A DNA stretch of 64,000 nucleotides from Triticum aestivum (taxonomy: Eukaryota; Streptophyta; Magnoliopsida; Poales; Poaceae). The notes beneath the pieces are model-generated. The model was not told the origin of the DNA. It did not search any database and saw nothing but the letters and a program-made list of their open reading frames with translations. Made by a program: the position numbers and the translations under genes. Each line of letters opens with the position of its first letter. The stretch's first letter is position 1. Positions 22,492-33,404 of this stretch are shown here, in pieces. The DNA is taken from positions 311,830,363 to 311,894,362 of the forward strand of contig NC_057802.1 in assembly GCF_018294505.1 (NCBI RefSeq). The letters run 5' to 3'.

Positions 22492-22760
22492 GCGGTACTA
22501 CCGCGTGGCGGCTGAGCGAGGCCAGGGCGCGCGGTACTACCGCGCACAGGGTGCGGTACTACCGCGGGGGGCGCGGATGTAAAAAATTACATCCGCCCCT
22601 ACTACCGCAATGCAGCGGCACTTGGCCTGGGGGCCACGGTACTACGGCTCCAAAGGAGCGGTACTACCGTGGGCTCCTACGGTACTACCGCGCCGAGGTC
22701 CGGTACTACCGCAGGTGCCTGCGGTACTACCGCTCCATAGAGCAGTACTACCGCAAGCCC
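22492..22760. repeat. GCGGTACTACCGC palindrome cluster, part 2 (M 3' LTR)
   Basis: About ten further copies or near-copies, starting with the GCGGT target duplication (22492-22496). With part 1 this gives about 18 units in the LTR; the 5' LTR has a matching set (32480-33035). Confidence 0.85.
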
Positions 22761-23091
22761 AACAACAGCAACCAAGACATAATGCATAGAGGATAAACGG
22801 AGGATGCTCCAAAGCGCAGGGTGAAAGGTGGAGACAAGGAAGAAAACGTGTACGTGATGATTCCACCCAAACCTTTCCGAAGCGGACCCCCTCTTGATAG
22901 TACGGCTTTCCTACGACTCAATTCCACCGAAAAGAAACGTAAAAGGAACGCCGTCTTCAATAGTCTTCGAGGGGCACCAAACCGTCTTGTGCCTAGCGAT
23001 GAAACATCTGAGAAACTCAAGGCACACGATTAGTCCGCAAAAGCATTGTCATCAATCACCAAAACACCTTAGGGATAAATATGCCCTTACA
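22497..23091 (-). mobile_element. Element M 3' LTR, proximal part
   Basis: Continues M's 3' LTR after Angela; matches 32770-33399. On the minus strand it starts TGTAAGGGCATATTTATCC. Together with 9535-10613 the LTR is about 1674 bp. Confidence 0.9.
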
Positions 23092-23105
23092 ATCTCCCCC
23101 TTTTT
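23092..23105 (-). other. Element M polypurine tract
   Basis: Minus strand AAAAAGGGGGAGAT directly abutting the 3' LTR. Confidence 0.8.
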
Positions 23106-23571
23106 GGTGGATTGATGACAATACGAGATTTGCACAAAGGAAAATAATGTTGAGCAAACGCAAACCCCTCCTCTCTAAAATGTAGACGGGCTCCCCCTAG
23201 ATCTGTGCAATCTAGATGGGTGCTTTGGACTGCACGGCACACATACTAGGATCAACACTCCCCCTGTATTTTAGAGACAAGGCATATCTTGCAATAGTAG
23301 GGCTAACACTAGACAAGATAGCAAACAAGAGCATAACATAAGTAGCACAATCATAAGCTCACTAAGATAGGATAGAGTGCATATGTCTTACACCATATGA
23401 AGGATAAGTCTCAAAGGCGCAAACCAAACCAAAGCAAACGAGGTTCAAACGATAAAGCCAACACATCAAACACGACACACGACTCGCAAGCACGCAAATC
23501 CCTACACTCTCTCCCCCTTTGGCATCGAGATGCCAAAAAGGCAGAGAGGATGCCTACACACATGGGGTGGC
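23106..23571 (-). other. Element M 3' untranslated region
   Basis: No coding signal. Between the extra ORF and the polypurine tract; contains several CTCCCCC runs on the plus strand, that is, GGGGGAG on the element strand. Confidence 0.6.
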
Positions 23572-25023
23572 TCAGGCAGAGAAATCGCTCCAACGCTCCC
23601 CGTCAGACTCGGCGGCGGGGACGGTCTCCTCGATGTCCTCCTCAGAATCAGTCCACTTGTAGCCTTGCTTAGCCATCCACTCAGCCTCTGGCGTGATGAC
23701 CTCCTCAGAACCGCCAGAGTCTTCCTCTCCAAAGACCTTCATAATCTTCTTGTCGCGGCAGCGACTCTCCTTGGAGGCCACGTGAGTCCTGTACTGCCCC
23801 TTTGCTTGCATACAGAATAGAGTCTTCATCTTGTCCTTCAGCTTCTTGGCCCAAGAGGGCTCAGAGGAGGAAGAGGCATGTCCAGTAGGACGGTCCTCAT
23901 CTGCAATCTCCTCCTCAGTTTCCTCTCCATCCACAGCCATCTTAGCAGCCGCTGCCTCAGCACGAGTGGTAGTGTTAGCCCACTGGGGCTTGATGCGAAG
24001 TTTGATGGGATCATGACGGATCCAGTTAGGCGCGAGAAACTCATCCTGAGGGAAGCGCTGCTCCCAAGTCTTCGAGATCAGCAGAAACAGGTAAGGTCCA
24101 TAGATGGGAACCTTACGGTTGAACACCGCAAAGCGAAGCTCGCACCACATGATGTGGGAAACATCCAAGGGTTGAGTCTGAGAGATCCGCGCCTCCTCAC
24201 AGATAAGCAACATGTCCACTAGATAAGCATGCACCTTGTCCTTGTCCCCAATGCGTGGGAAGAGAGAGTTGCGTAAGATCCGGTGCATGATGTCAAGGAA
24301 AGAGTTCAGCACCCATGCCTTCTTACCACTTGGAAGGACCTTCTCAACATAGTATGGCATAAGCCTGTTCTTGTTGGCAGACTCGGGGTTGGCATGAGGG
24401 CGGACACCAACTGGCGTGTTGAGCCCCTCATCAGGAACACTAAGCAACGCCATGAATTCCTGCCACGTAGCAGTCAGCTGACGTCCATTGGTCATCCAGG
24501 TCATTCTCCGATCCTCCTCAGTGTGAAAGTGAACTGAAGCAAAGAACTGGGCCATAAGGGATCATAGTCCAGGTGAAAGGAGATCACATCCTCAATGGCA
24601 AACTGCTCCACGAGATCCAATGCCTCACCAAAGTAAGCACAGTGCTTCTCCTCCCTCATGTGATGCATATCAATCTAGTGCACGTCCACATAGATGTTCT
24701 GCTTGCCCTTGATCACATCCAGGTAGATGAGGTTCTGCTGCTTGGTCTAGAGCAGATCATTGCCTCTGATGTTGGCACGAGGATTCACATAAGGGTTGAT
24801 CCTCCTTCGAGCGAGAAACTCTGCCTGTGGAATCTCATCCATGCCCATGGTGGGCTCCTTCTGCTTGGTGGCGGTGGTCTTGGTCCTGCGTTGGGGGGGC
24901 ATTGGAGCCTTCTGGAGCTTCATCTTGATTGCGCAGACGCTTGGAGCTTGTGGCACGACTGGGATTGGAACGGCGAGCAGGAGCACCGGAGCCACCACCT
25001 AAGACACCAAACACACACGACAA
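23572..25023 (-). pseudogene. Element M extra ORF after pol (degraded)
   Basis: The 3' two thirds are open as 24555-23572 (327 codons): WMTNGRQLTATWQEFMALLS near the N-terminus, MWCELRFAVFNRKVPIYGPY in the middle, and an acidic C-terminus (EEETEEEIADED, DSEEDIEETVPA). The 5' third (25023-24556) is Ser/Arg/Gln-rich and broken by a frameshift at a 7-G run (about 24893-24899) and by stops at 24748 and about 24677. I see no signal peptide or membrane segment, so it does not look like an envelope protein. It resembles the uncharacterised ORFs called plant transposon protein; function unknown. A minus-strand pyrimidine-AG at 24999-25013 could be a splice acceptor for it. Confidence 0.6.
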
Positions 25024-25105
25024 GCGAGAAGAATCAATGCAAAGACCTTAGCAAAACAAGGGAAACATGTAGGAAGTATACGTGGTAATTGCCAAGAAGA
25101 AGATT

Positions 25106-25780
25106 GGACAACAACGGTAGTACTGCCAGTTCGCGCGGTACTAAAATTTTAGTACCGCTCCTAGCCGCGGTAGTACCGCATGAAGACATGGTAGTACCGG
25201 GGCTCGGAGCAGTAGTAGGATCTTAGTACTGGAGCACGTGCGGTAGTACCGCACCGGACGGGCGGTAGTACCGGACAAGCGGTAGTACCGCACAAGAGGG
25301 GCGGTAGTACCGCCCGGCGTCAGATCCGAACCACTTTGAATCTGAGAAGAATCATGAAACCGCGGTGGTACTACGGTTGATCAAATCTACCACAAGACAA
25401 CATATCAAGTATAATTTCTACGCAACACTACTCTCCTACATCCTACTCTTGCATAGATTTGGCGTAAAATCTCAAGAACACATGCATCTCCCCAAAAACC
25501 TAGAGGCACAAAGAACAACCAAAAGAGAGAGGGATTTGGGGAGAAACCTTGTTCCATGGCAAGAGGAAGTGGTGGGGAACGATCCCACCGGTCGGAATCC
25601 GAGGAGAGTGGCCGGAGACGGAGATCCGGCGCCGTTCTTGAGCAGGAAAGAGAGAGGCGGCGGGGAGAGAGATGAACGAATGGGTATGGGGGAGTTGGAA
25701 CTCCCCCTGCTCGGGTCTTAACCCCATGCGCACTCGCCAGCGCGGTAGTACCGCGCCTCATCGCGGTAGTACCGCTCGGG
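25106..25780. repeat. GCGGTAGTACCGC palindrome clusters in M 3' spacer
   Basis: Two groups (25106-25375 and 25739-25780) with about eleven units of GCGGTAGTACCGC or close variants, the same palindrome that fills the M LTRs. The second group follows directly after the RNase H coding region. Between them lies a GC-rich stretch without recognisable domains. Confidence 0.85.
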
Positions 25781-25789
25781 CGGAAGTAC

Positions 25790-27249
25790 TCGCCATCCAA
25801 CGGCTTCGTGAAAATATCTGCAAGGTTATCATGAGTGTTGACGTAGTTGAGCTCGATCTCCCCTCGCCTAATGTGATCTCGGATGAAGTGATACCGAATC
25901 TCAATATGCTTCGTCTTGAAGTGTTGCACCGGGTTGAGAGAAATCTTGATGGCACTTTCATTGTCACACCAAAGAGGCACTTTGTCACAAATGACACCGT
26001 AATCCTTTAAAGTTTGCCTCATCCATAAGAGTTGTGCACAACAACTACCGGCCGCCACATACTCCGCTTCGGTGGACGAGAGAGACACACAACTTTGCTT
26101 TTTAGAAGACCAACTTACCAAAGAGCAACCAAGGAATTGGCACCCTCCGGAAATGGACTTCCTATCCACTTTGTCTCCCGCCCAATCGGAGTCCGAATAC
26201 CCTACAAGCTTGAAGTTTGCTCCTCTTGGGTACCATAGGCCAAAGTTTGGGGTATGAGCCAAATATCGAAATATTCGCTTGATCGCCACAAAGTGGCTTT
26301 CCTTAGGTGCGGCTTGAAACCGTGCACAAATTCCCACCCTCAACATCATATCTGGTCTAGATGCACAAAGGTAAAGCAAGGATCCAATCATGGAACGATA
26401 TACCTTTTGATCCACGGCTTTACCATTGGGATCAATGTCAAGTTGGCACTTGGTGGGCATTAGAGTGGAAGCCGGCTTGACATCACTTAGCTTGAATCTC
26501 TTGAGCTTGTCTTGAGTGTATTTGGCTTGGTTGATGAAGGTTCCTTCTCTTCTTTGCTTCACTTCGAAACCGAGAAAGAACTTCAACTCTCCCATGGAAG
26601 ACATCTTGAACTTTGAGGTCATGAGTGCGGCAAATTCCTCATTGAAAGCTTTGTTAGGGGAACCAAAGATAATGTCATCAACATATAGCTGGCACACAAA
26701 CAACTCCCCTTTGACCTTCTTAGTAAAAAGAGTGGGGTCGATTAGCCCAACTTCAAACCCACGATCTTGTAACAACTCGGTAAGGTGGTCGTACCACGCA
26801 TGTGGGGCTTGTTTAAGGCCATAGAGTGCCTTATCGAGTTGATACACATGATCGGGAAAGTAGGGATCCTCGAACCCGGGGGGTTGCTTGACATAAACCA
26901 ACTCATTAATAGGACCATTAAGAAAAGCACTCTTCACATCCATTTGTTGCAACTTAAAGTTGTGATGAGAAGCATAAGCAATCAACAAACGAATGGATTC
27001 AAGGCGAGCAACGGGAGCAAAGGTTTCACCGTAGTCGATACCCTCGACTTGGGAGTAGCCTTGTGCCACCAATCATGCCTTGTTGCGAATGATGGTCCCA
27101 TGAGCATCTTGCTTGTTCTTGAATATCCACTTGGTTCCAATGACATTGTGATTCCCCGTTGGCCTTGGCACTAATCTCCACACCTTGTTGTACTCAAAGT
27201 TGTTGAGTTCTTTATGCATGGCATTAAGCCAATCCGGATCTTCAAGTGC
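25790..27249 (-). pseudogene. Element M reverse transcriptase and RNase H
   Basis: Open from 27072 down through RNase H. RT landmarks: [30 protein letters not shown], the catalytic box YVDD (26685-26674, intact) and the thumb motif [11 protein letters not shown]. RNase [19 protein letters not shown] and CDNESAI carry the catalytic acids. Two TGA stops precede it (27252-27250 and 27075-27073), the second where the family usually has Arg. After [10 protein letters not shown] (about 25790) the frame runs on without a stop into palindrome repeats to 25405, so the normal C-terminus is lost. Confidence 0.88.
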
Positions 27250-28970
27250 TCAATATACCTTTTGGGGTTCATCACAAGAGACAAACGCGTGATGTTCATA
27301 ATAGTTTGCCAATTGTCTACGAGTGCTTACCCCCTTTTGAATGCTTCCAAGCACATTCTTCATGAGATGACCCTTGGTGGAGAGCTTGGATGCAATCTTG
27401 GCGACACGACGCTCCAATTCCTCCTCGGTGGTGAGTTGAGGAGCGGTCACTTGATCATCTTGAGTGCCGTCTTGAGCTTGTTCTTGATCTTGAACTTGCT
27501 CGGAGGAGAGAACCTGACCTTGGGCATCACTTGGTGTGTCAACACCGTCTTGAGCATGATCTTGCCCTTGGTCTTGTTCATGAGGTTGAGGGCCTTCACT
27601 TTGTTCTTCGGAAGAGTGTGGGCCTTGGGTTGGTGATGGCTCCACTTGAGTGTAGCATTGTCCTTCTCCTTCGGCCACAAGGGGTTCCTCAATGGGTAGG
27701 ATAAAACCAACACCCATTCTTCTTATGGCTTGAGGAGGAATTTCATCACTACATCACAAGTACCACTTTGCTCCACTTGGGAGCCGTTATTCTCATCAAA
27801 CTCCACATTACACGTCTCCTCAATAAGTCCCGTGGATTTATTGAGGACACGGTAAGCGTGAGAGTTTGTAGCATAACCAACAAATATGCCCTCATAAGCT
27901 CTAGCCTCAAATTTAGACAACCGAACACCTTTCTTGAGAATGAAACACTTACACCCGAACACCCAAAAGTACTTGAGGTTGGGCTTGTTACCGGTGAGTA
28001 TCTCATATGGAGTCTTGTTCAAGCCCTTGCGGAGGTAGAGCCGATTGGATGCATGACACGCGGTGTTGATGGCTTCGGCCCAAAAGTTGTATGGAGACTT
28101 GAACTCCGCCATCATGGTCCTTGCCGCATCCATCAACGTCCGGTTCTTCCTCTCTGCAACACCGTTTTGTTGAGGGGTGTAAGGTGCGGAATATTGATGC
28201 TTGATCCCCTCATCAGTAAGATACTCATCCAAGGTGTAGTTCTTGAACTCGGTGCCGTTGTCGCTTCTTATTGTCAAGATCTTTGCATTGTGTTGTCATT
28301 GGGCTTCATTTGCAAAGTCAATGACGGTTTGTTGGGTCTCGCTCTTCCTCTTGAAGAAATACACCCAAGTGTATCTTGAATAGTCATCCACAATCACCAA
28401 GCAGTACTTCCTACCCCCAAGACTATCAAAGGATGGAGGCCCAAAGAGATCCAAATGAAGGAGCTCCAAAGGCCTCTTCGAGTAAATGATAGTCGTGGGA
28501 GGGTGAGCCTTCTCATGTAGCTTTCCTTCGATACAAGCACTGCAAGCACGATCTTTAGCAAAACTAACATTCGTTAGTCCACAGACATGGTCCCCCTTGA
28601 GAAGACTTTGCAAAGATCTCATATTGACATGGGCTAACCGGCGATGCCAAAGCCATCCCACGTCAACTTTAGCCATTAGACATGTCACGGTCTTACTGGG
28701 TCGCTCCGAAAAGTTAATCACATATAGACCGTTCTCGACATGCCCAACAAAGGCTACTTTAAGAGTCTTGCTCCACAAGAGGGCCACGGTATCAATATCA
28801 AAGAAAGTGGCAAAGCCCATGATGGCAAGTTGACGAACGGAAAGTAAATTGTATGCAAGGGACTCAACAAGAATGACCTTCTCGATCGTGAGATCATGAG
28901 AAATGACAACCTTGCCGAGTCCCAATACCTTAGAAGACGAGGCATCACCCCACTCGACATTGGTGGGCAT
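27250..28970 (-). pseudogene. Element M integrase
   Basis: Zinc-binding region LWHRRLAHVNM ... CSACIEGK, then the core with Asp in LLHLDLFGP, Asp in IRSDNGTEF and Glu in NGVAERKNR; the catalytic triad is complete. A TGA at 28298-28296 splits the core between the first and second Asp; the family context suggests CGA to TGA. The C-terminal part (VFGCKCFILKKG, then Gln/Asp/Ser-rich 27717-27250) shifts frame near 27720 and leads into RT. The enzyme would join element cDNA to the genome. Confidence 0.85.
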
Positions 28971-29082
28971 AGATGGAATCTTGTGCACGTCCACCACCAA
29001 GTCCTTGCTTCCGGTCATATGATTTTTAGCTCCACTATGGAGCAACCATGATCCCCCACCGGAAGCAAACACCTACAAGAGA
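28971..29082 (-). pseudogene. Element M protease start with altered active site
   Basis: The motif reads SWLLHSGAKNHMTG where Copia proteases have D-S-G; the codon at 29039-29037 is CAT (His). The catalytic aspartate is therefore missing. The open frame has no ATG here and would be part of a polyprotein; a frame change or stop separates it from gag at 29083. Confidence 0.75.
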
Positions 29083-31642
29083 TCAATGCTTGGTTTTAGG
29101 TACCCATTTTGTAATGGGTCCTTTGATGTTAGTAACAAGGGTCTTAGGAACCCAAATAGACCACTCAATATACTCATGAGGAGAACCAACAAATTTGGCA
29201 TAAACATGCCCATCACTAGCACGGCATAACACATAAGAAGGATTAAAGTCGCCGGCTTTGTTGGGAGGGGTGGCATTGCCCTTCTTGACACCGCCACCCT
29301 TCGCATTGTTCTTCTTCTCCTTGGAAGCACACTCTCCCTCCTTCACAAAAGTTTGCTTGAGAGGAGGAGGTCGTTTGGTCTTGTCATTCTTCTTCTTGTT
29401 CTTGGGCTTGGGTGCGAACCCAATCCCCTCCTTGGCTACAACTTCCTTTTGATTGCTCAAAAGGTCATTGAGGTTCTTCTCACCTTGTATGCATGACACA
29501 AGGCCTTTCTCAAGTTGCTCCTTCAACTTAGCATTCTCCTCAACAAGATGCACATGCTCACAACAAGGGTTAGTAGCATTTGCATTATCAATTAACACCA
29601 TATGAGGAAAGGTGGCTTTCTCCTTGGTTAGCTTCACTTGGAGTTGATCATGAGACTCCTTGAGGCTAGCATGAACACCCTTCAAGACTTTGTGAGCCTT
29701 GTCGAGAATGTCAAACTCCTCTTTGAGTCTAGCAAGATCAACCCAAGCTTTGCCTTCTCAGAGTTTAGCACACGAGAAACAACAAGAGCATGATCAAGAT
29801 CTTTCTTTAACTTAGCATGATCATCGTTGTGTGACTCCTCAAGAGCCAAACGAAGACCACGCTCTTCGTCAAGAGCATTGGAAAGATCCGAAATCTCATC
29901 GGCATAGTCACGACTATGCCCCTCCATCTTAGAGATGGTATCTTCATGAGCCTCGATCATGTCATTGGCTTCACCAAGTTGTTCCAAGAGAGCAACGAAG
30001 TGCTTCTTGGATTTACCCTTGAATTTACCCATAAAGGTCTCAAACTCATTCTCCTCCACATTTGCCCCCTCATGTTCATCAATGCTATCCATCGAAGAAG
30101 GATGATTAATGATGGTAGTTTTGATGTTGGGGGTTACCTTGTTGGTGGCTTTAGCCATGAGGCACTTGGCGGTGATGTTCTCATTGGGTGAGTCGAAGAG
30201 AGACACCCGTGGAGTCGTCGCAATGGCAACGGAGGCCATGGCAACCGACTCACCATCTTCATCATCGTCATCATCCTCATTGTACTCTTCTTGTACCACC
30301 AATGCCTTGGGAGGAGTCTTCTTGGTGAAGTTGCTCTTGTTGGGGAACGACTTGGCCTTGTCCTTTCGGATGAGCTTGCCACCATTGTCTTCCATCTTCT
30401 CATAAGGGCACTCTGCAACAAAGTGGCTCACATTGCCACAATTGAAGCAAGTCCTCACTCGTTGCTTGCCCTTTGCACCACTCGAATTGTTCTTGTTGAA
30501 GTTTGGCCTTGAGTTCTTCTTGCTCCAAAATTGCCTTGAAGCAAGAGCCATGTGTTCATGATAGGCATACTTCGTATCTTCGAGGTTGCTCTCCTCTTCT
30601 TCCTCTTCATCCTCTTCCTCCATACTAACCTTGGCCTTTAGAGCAAGGTTGGGATTCTTTACTATTTGAGAGCGAAGAACCGCATTGTCGTCGGTCTTGT
30701 CCAAGATGCTCATAGCAACGAACTCATCCAACACTTCACTTGAGGACAAGGTGTAGAAGTCCGGCCTTTGAAGAATGACGGAGGACATGGCTTTGTGGTA
30801 GGGCATCATTTCCTTGAGGAATTTGCGCTTGATCCAATTGTCATCCGTGTCCTTACTTCCATGATCTCGGAGAGAGACCGCGAGTTTGGTTAGTCTCCGA
30901 TAAAGCTCACGAGGTTCTTCATCTTCTTTCATTGCAAACTCATCGGCTTCATCTTGCACCACTTCATAGTTGCAGCGTTGAATGCTTGCGCTTCCCCGAT
31001 AGAGGGAAACCACTTGGTGCCAAGGATCTTTGGCCATGGTGTAGGGCCGGAGATGAGGAAGATCTTCGGGTGGGATTGCTTCTTGGATGATGAAGAGAGC
31101 ATTCTCATTGAATTGATTATCCACGGCTTCTCTAGGAGTGAAGTTACTTCGGTCATGCGGATAGAAACCTTCTTCAATGATTCTCGAAAGGTTAGTGTTC
31201 ACATGATTTAATGACGCTTAAAACGATAGACCCAAGAATCAAATTCTACATTCTTCTCAATCTTAGGGGCCGGGCCGGCATGATTCAAATGAGTGGAAGG
31301 AAGCGGTCCACCATAGACAAGTGGAGGTTCCACATGGGCAAAGATGCCGGTGCCATTTTTACCACTAGAAGAAGGAGTTTTCTCGCTAGTAGCTTCCCCC
31401 TTGTCGGAGGTAGCATCTGTCACCTTGTTAGTGGGATCACCCACTTTCAAAGGTGCGGTGGAAAGTTTAAGCCCTTCTAAGAATTTATTAAACATGCTTT
31501 CGACCTCGGTCGTCATGGAGGTTTTCAATGTGTCCAACGCCACATTGAATTCCTCATGAGAGACCGCGGTTCCCCCATCTCCCGTAGACGAGACCGGATT
31601 CATACCGGAGTGCTCCTCCACACCGTCTACGACGTCAACCAT
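29083..31642 (-). pseudogene. Element M gag (three frames)
   Basis: Starts at ATG 31642, 37 bp after the primer-binding site. Segment 1 (31642-31208) is a Ser/Thr-rich N-terminus ending FDSWVYRFKRH, segment 2 (31202 to about 29760) is the gag core (DPWHQVVSLYRG, EEPRELYRRLTKL) with the CCHC knuckle CFNCGNVSHFVAEC (30449-30408), acidic runs and a long coiled-coil-like region, segment 3 (29685-29083) is a Lys-rich tail. Single-base frameshifts near 31205 and 29755 separate them. The long coiled-coil tail after the knuckle is typical of SIRE-lineage gag. Confidence 0.85.
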
Positions 31643-31678
31643 ACTCTTCGGACGGAAGAGTCCTTAATAAAGAGACGA

Positions 31679-31691
31679 GGCTCTGATACCA
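31679..31691 (-). other. Element M primer-binding site (initiator tRNA-Met)
   Basis: Minus strand TGGTATCAGAGCC, a perfect match to the standard tRNA-iMet site, 2 bp from the LTR. Confidence 0.92.
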
Positions 31692-32479
31692 ATTGAAAGG
31701 ATCGATATAGTTGACTAGAGGGGGGGTGAATAGGCAACTAACAATTTTTTGCTTTTCTTTACCAATTTAAACTTATCATCAAAGTAGGTTGTCTAGATAT
31801 GCAACTAGGTGAGCAACCTATATGATGCAACTACAATAAGCACACAAGCAAGCAAGAGATATAGCACAAATAAGCTTGCACAAGTAAAGGCACGAGATAA
31901 CCAAGAGTGGAGCCGTTGAAGACGAGGATGTGTTACCGAAGTTCCTTCCCTTTGAGGGGAAGTACGTCTTCGTTGGAGTGGTGTGGAGGCACAATGCTCC
32001 CCAAGAAGCCACTAGGGCCATCGTATTCTCCTCATGCCCTCACACAATGCGAGATGTCGTGATTCCACTATTGGTGCCCTTGGAGGCGGCGACCGAACCT
32101 TTACAAACAAGGTTAGGGCAACCTCCACAATACAACTTAATTGGAGGCTCCCAACGACACGACGAAGCTTCACCACAATGGACTATGGCTCCGCGGTGAC
32201 CTCAACCATCTAGGGTGCTCAAAGACCCAAGAGTAACAAGATCCGCAAGGGATTAGTGGGGGGAATCAAATTTCTCTTGGTGGAAGTGTAGATCAGGGCC
32301 TTCTCAACCACTCCCGAGCAAATCAACAAGTTTAATTGGCTAGCGAGTGAGATCGGGCGAAAATGGAGCTTGGAGCAACAATGGAGCTTAGGGTTGGAAG
32401 AGGTGGTCAACTCGGGGAAGAAGACACCCCTTATATAGTGGAGAGACAAATCCAACCGTTATCCACCAACCCATTCTGC

Positions 32480-33035
32480 GCAGCACAGTATTACCGCGCC
32501 GGAGCTGCGGTACTACCGCAGGCACACGCGGTACTACCGCGGTGCCTTATGATACTACCGCCTGAACAACACAGACCTGGCCGACCCAACCGCACTGGGG
32601 CGGAGAGCGGTAGAACCGCACAAGCGGTACTACCGCATCACCTTGCGGTACTACCGCAAGGCAGGGAAGGTCCAGAGGACGGGGAGGCACGGACATAAAT
32701 AATTACATCCGTAGCAACTTCTGCTAAGTTGGAGTCGATGCAAAAATCCGACACGGTAGTACGGCTGGAGGAGCAGTACTACCACGTGGCGGCTGATCCA
32801 GGCCAGGGTGCGTGGTACTACCGCGCACAGGGTGCGGTACTACCGCGGGGGGCGCGGATGTAAAAAATTACATCCGCCCCTACTACCGCAATGCAGCGGC
32901 ACTTGGCCTGGGGGCCATGGTACTACGGCTCCAGAGGAGCGGTACTACCATGGGCTCCTACGGTACTACTGCGCCAAGGTCTGGTACTACCGCAGGTGCC
33001 TGCGGTACTACCGCTCCAGGGAGCAGTACTACCGC
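32480..33035. repeat. GCGGTACTACCGC palindrome array in M 5' LTR
   Basis: About 18 units, in the same order and with similar spacer sequences as the two clusters of the 3' LTR. Perfect units alternate with ones where arms have decayed to GTGGTA, ACGGTA or TACCAC. Confidence 0.85.
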
Positions 33036-33290
33036 AAGCCCAACAACAGCAACCAAGACATAATGCAGAGAGGATAAATGGAGGATGCTCCAAAGCGCAG
33101 GGGGAAAGGTGGAGATAAGGAAGAAAACGTGTACGTGATGATTCCACCCAAACCTTTCCAAAGCGGACCCCCTCTTGATAGTACGGCTTTCCTACAACTC
33201 AAGTTCACCGAAAAGAAACGTAAAAGGAACGACGTCTTCAATAGTGTTCGAGGGGCACCAAACCGTCTTGTGCCTAGCGATGAAACGTCG

Positions 33291-33344
33291 GAGAAACTCA
33301 AGGCACACGATTAGTCTGAGAAACTCAAGGCACACGATTAGTCC
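33291..33344 (+). repeat. 27-bp tandem duplication in M 5' LTR
   Basis: GAGAAACTCAAGGCACACGA plus TTAGTC(T/C), twice in a row; the 3' LTR has one copy (22998-23037 region). It arose after insertion or during the last replication. Confidence 0.85.
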
Positions 33345-33399
33345 GCAAAAGCATTGTCATCAATCACCAAAACACCTTAGGGATAAATATGCCCTTACA

Positions 33400-33404
33400 C
33401 TCGT
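33400..33404 (+). repeat. Target-site duplication of element M (right copy)
   Basis: CTCGT, matching 9530-9534. Confidence 0.9.

Larger units (their letters stand above)
9535..33399 (-). mobile_element. Element M: SIRE/Maximus-type Ty1/Copia retrotransposon, interrupted by Angela
   Basis: Read on the minus strand: 5' LTR 33399-31694, tRNA-iMet primer-binding site 31691-31679, gag with CCHC knuckle, protease, integrase, RT/RNase H (the Copia order), an extra ORF after pol, polypurine tract 23105-23092 and a 3' LTR split into 23091-22497 and 10613-9535. About 12.0 kb without the Angela insertion. Post-pol ORF, long coiled-coil gag and RT sequence type point to the SIRE (Maximus, Opie) lineage. 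Closed by CTCGT duplications. Coding regions carry stops, frameshifts and an active-site change. Confidence 0.85.
31694..33399 (-). mobile_element. Element M 5' LTR
   Basis: 1706 bp, intact counterpart of the split 3' LTR. It contains the palindrome array (32480-33035), a TATA box on the minus strand near 32428-32437 and a 27-bp tandem duplication at 33291-33344 not present in the other LTR. Ends at the CTCGT target duplication (33400-33404). Confidence 0.92.

Noticed and set aside
23572..24555. Post-pol ORF of M considered as a host gene or an envelope gene
   Set aside because: It is inside M between pol and polypurine tract, so it belongs to the element; no signal peptide or membrane segment supports an envelope role.
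10319..33035. Palindrome array considered as a CRISPR array or satellite
   Set aside because: Units are palindromic, irregularly spaced and confined to the LTRs and 3' spacer of a plant retrotransposon; no cas genes, and CRISPR does not occur in plant nuclear genomes.
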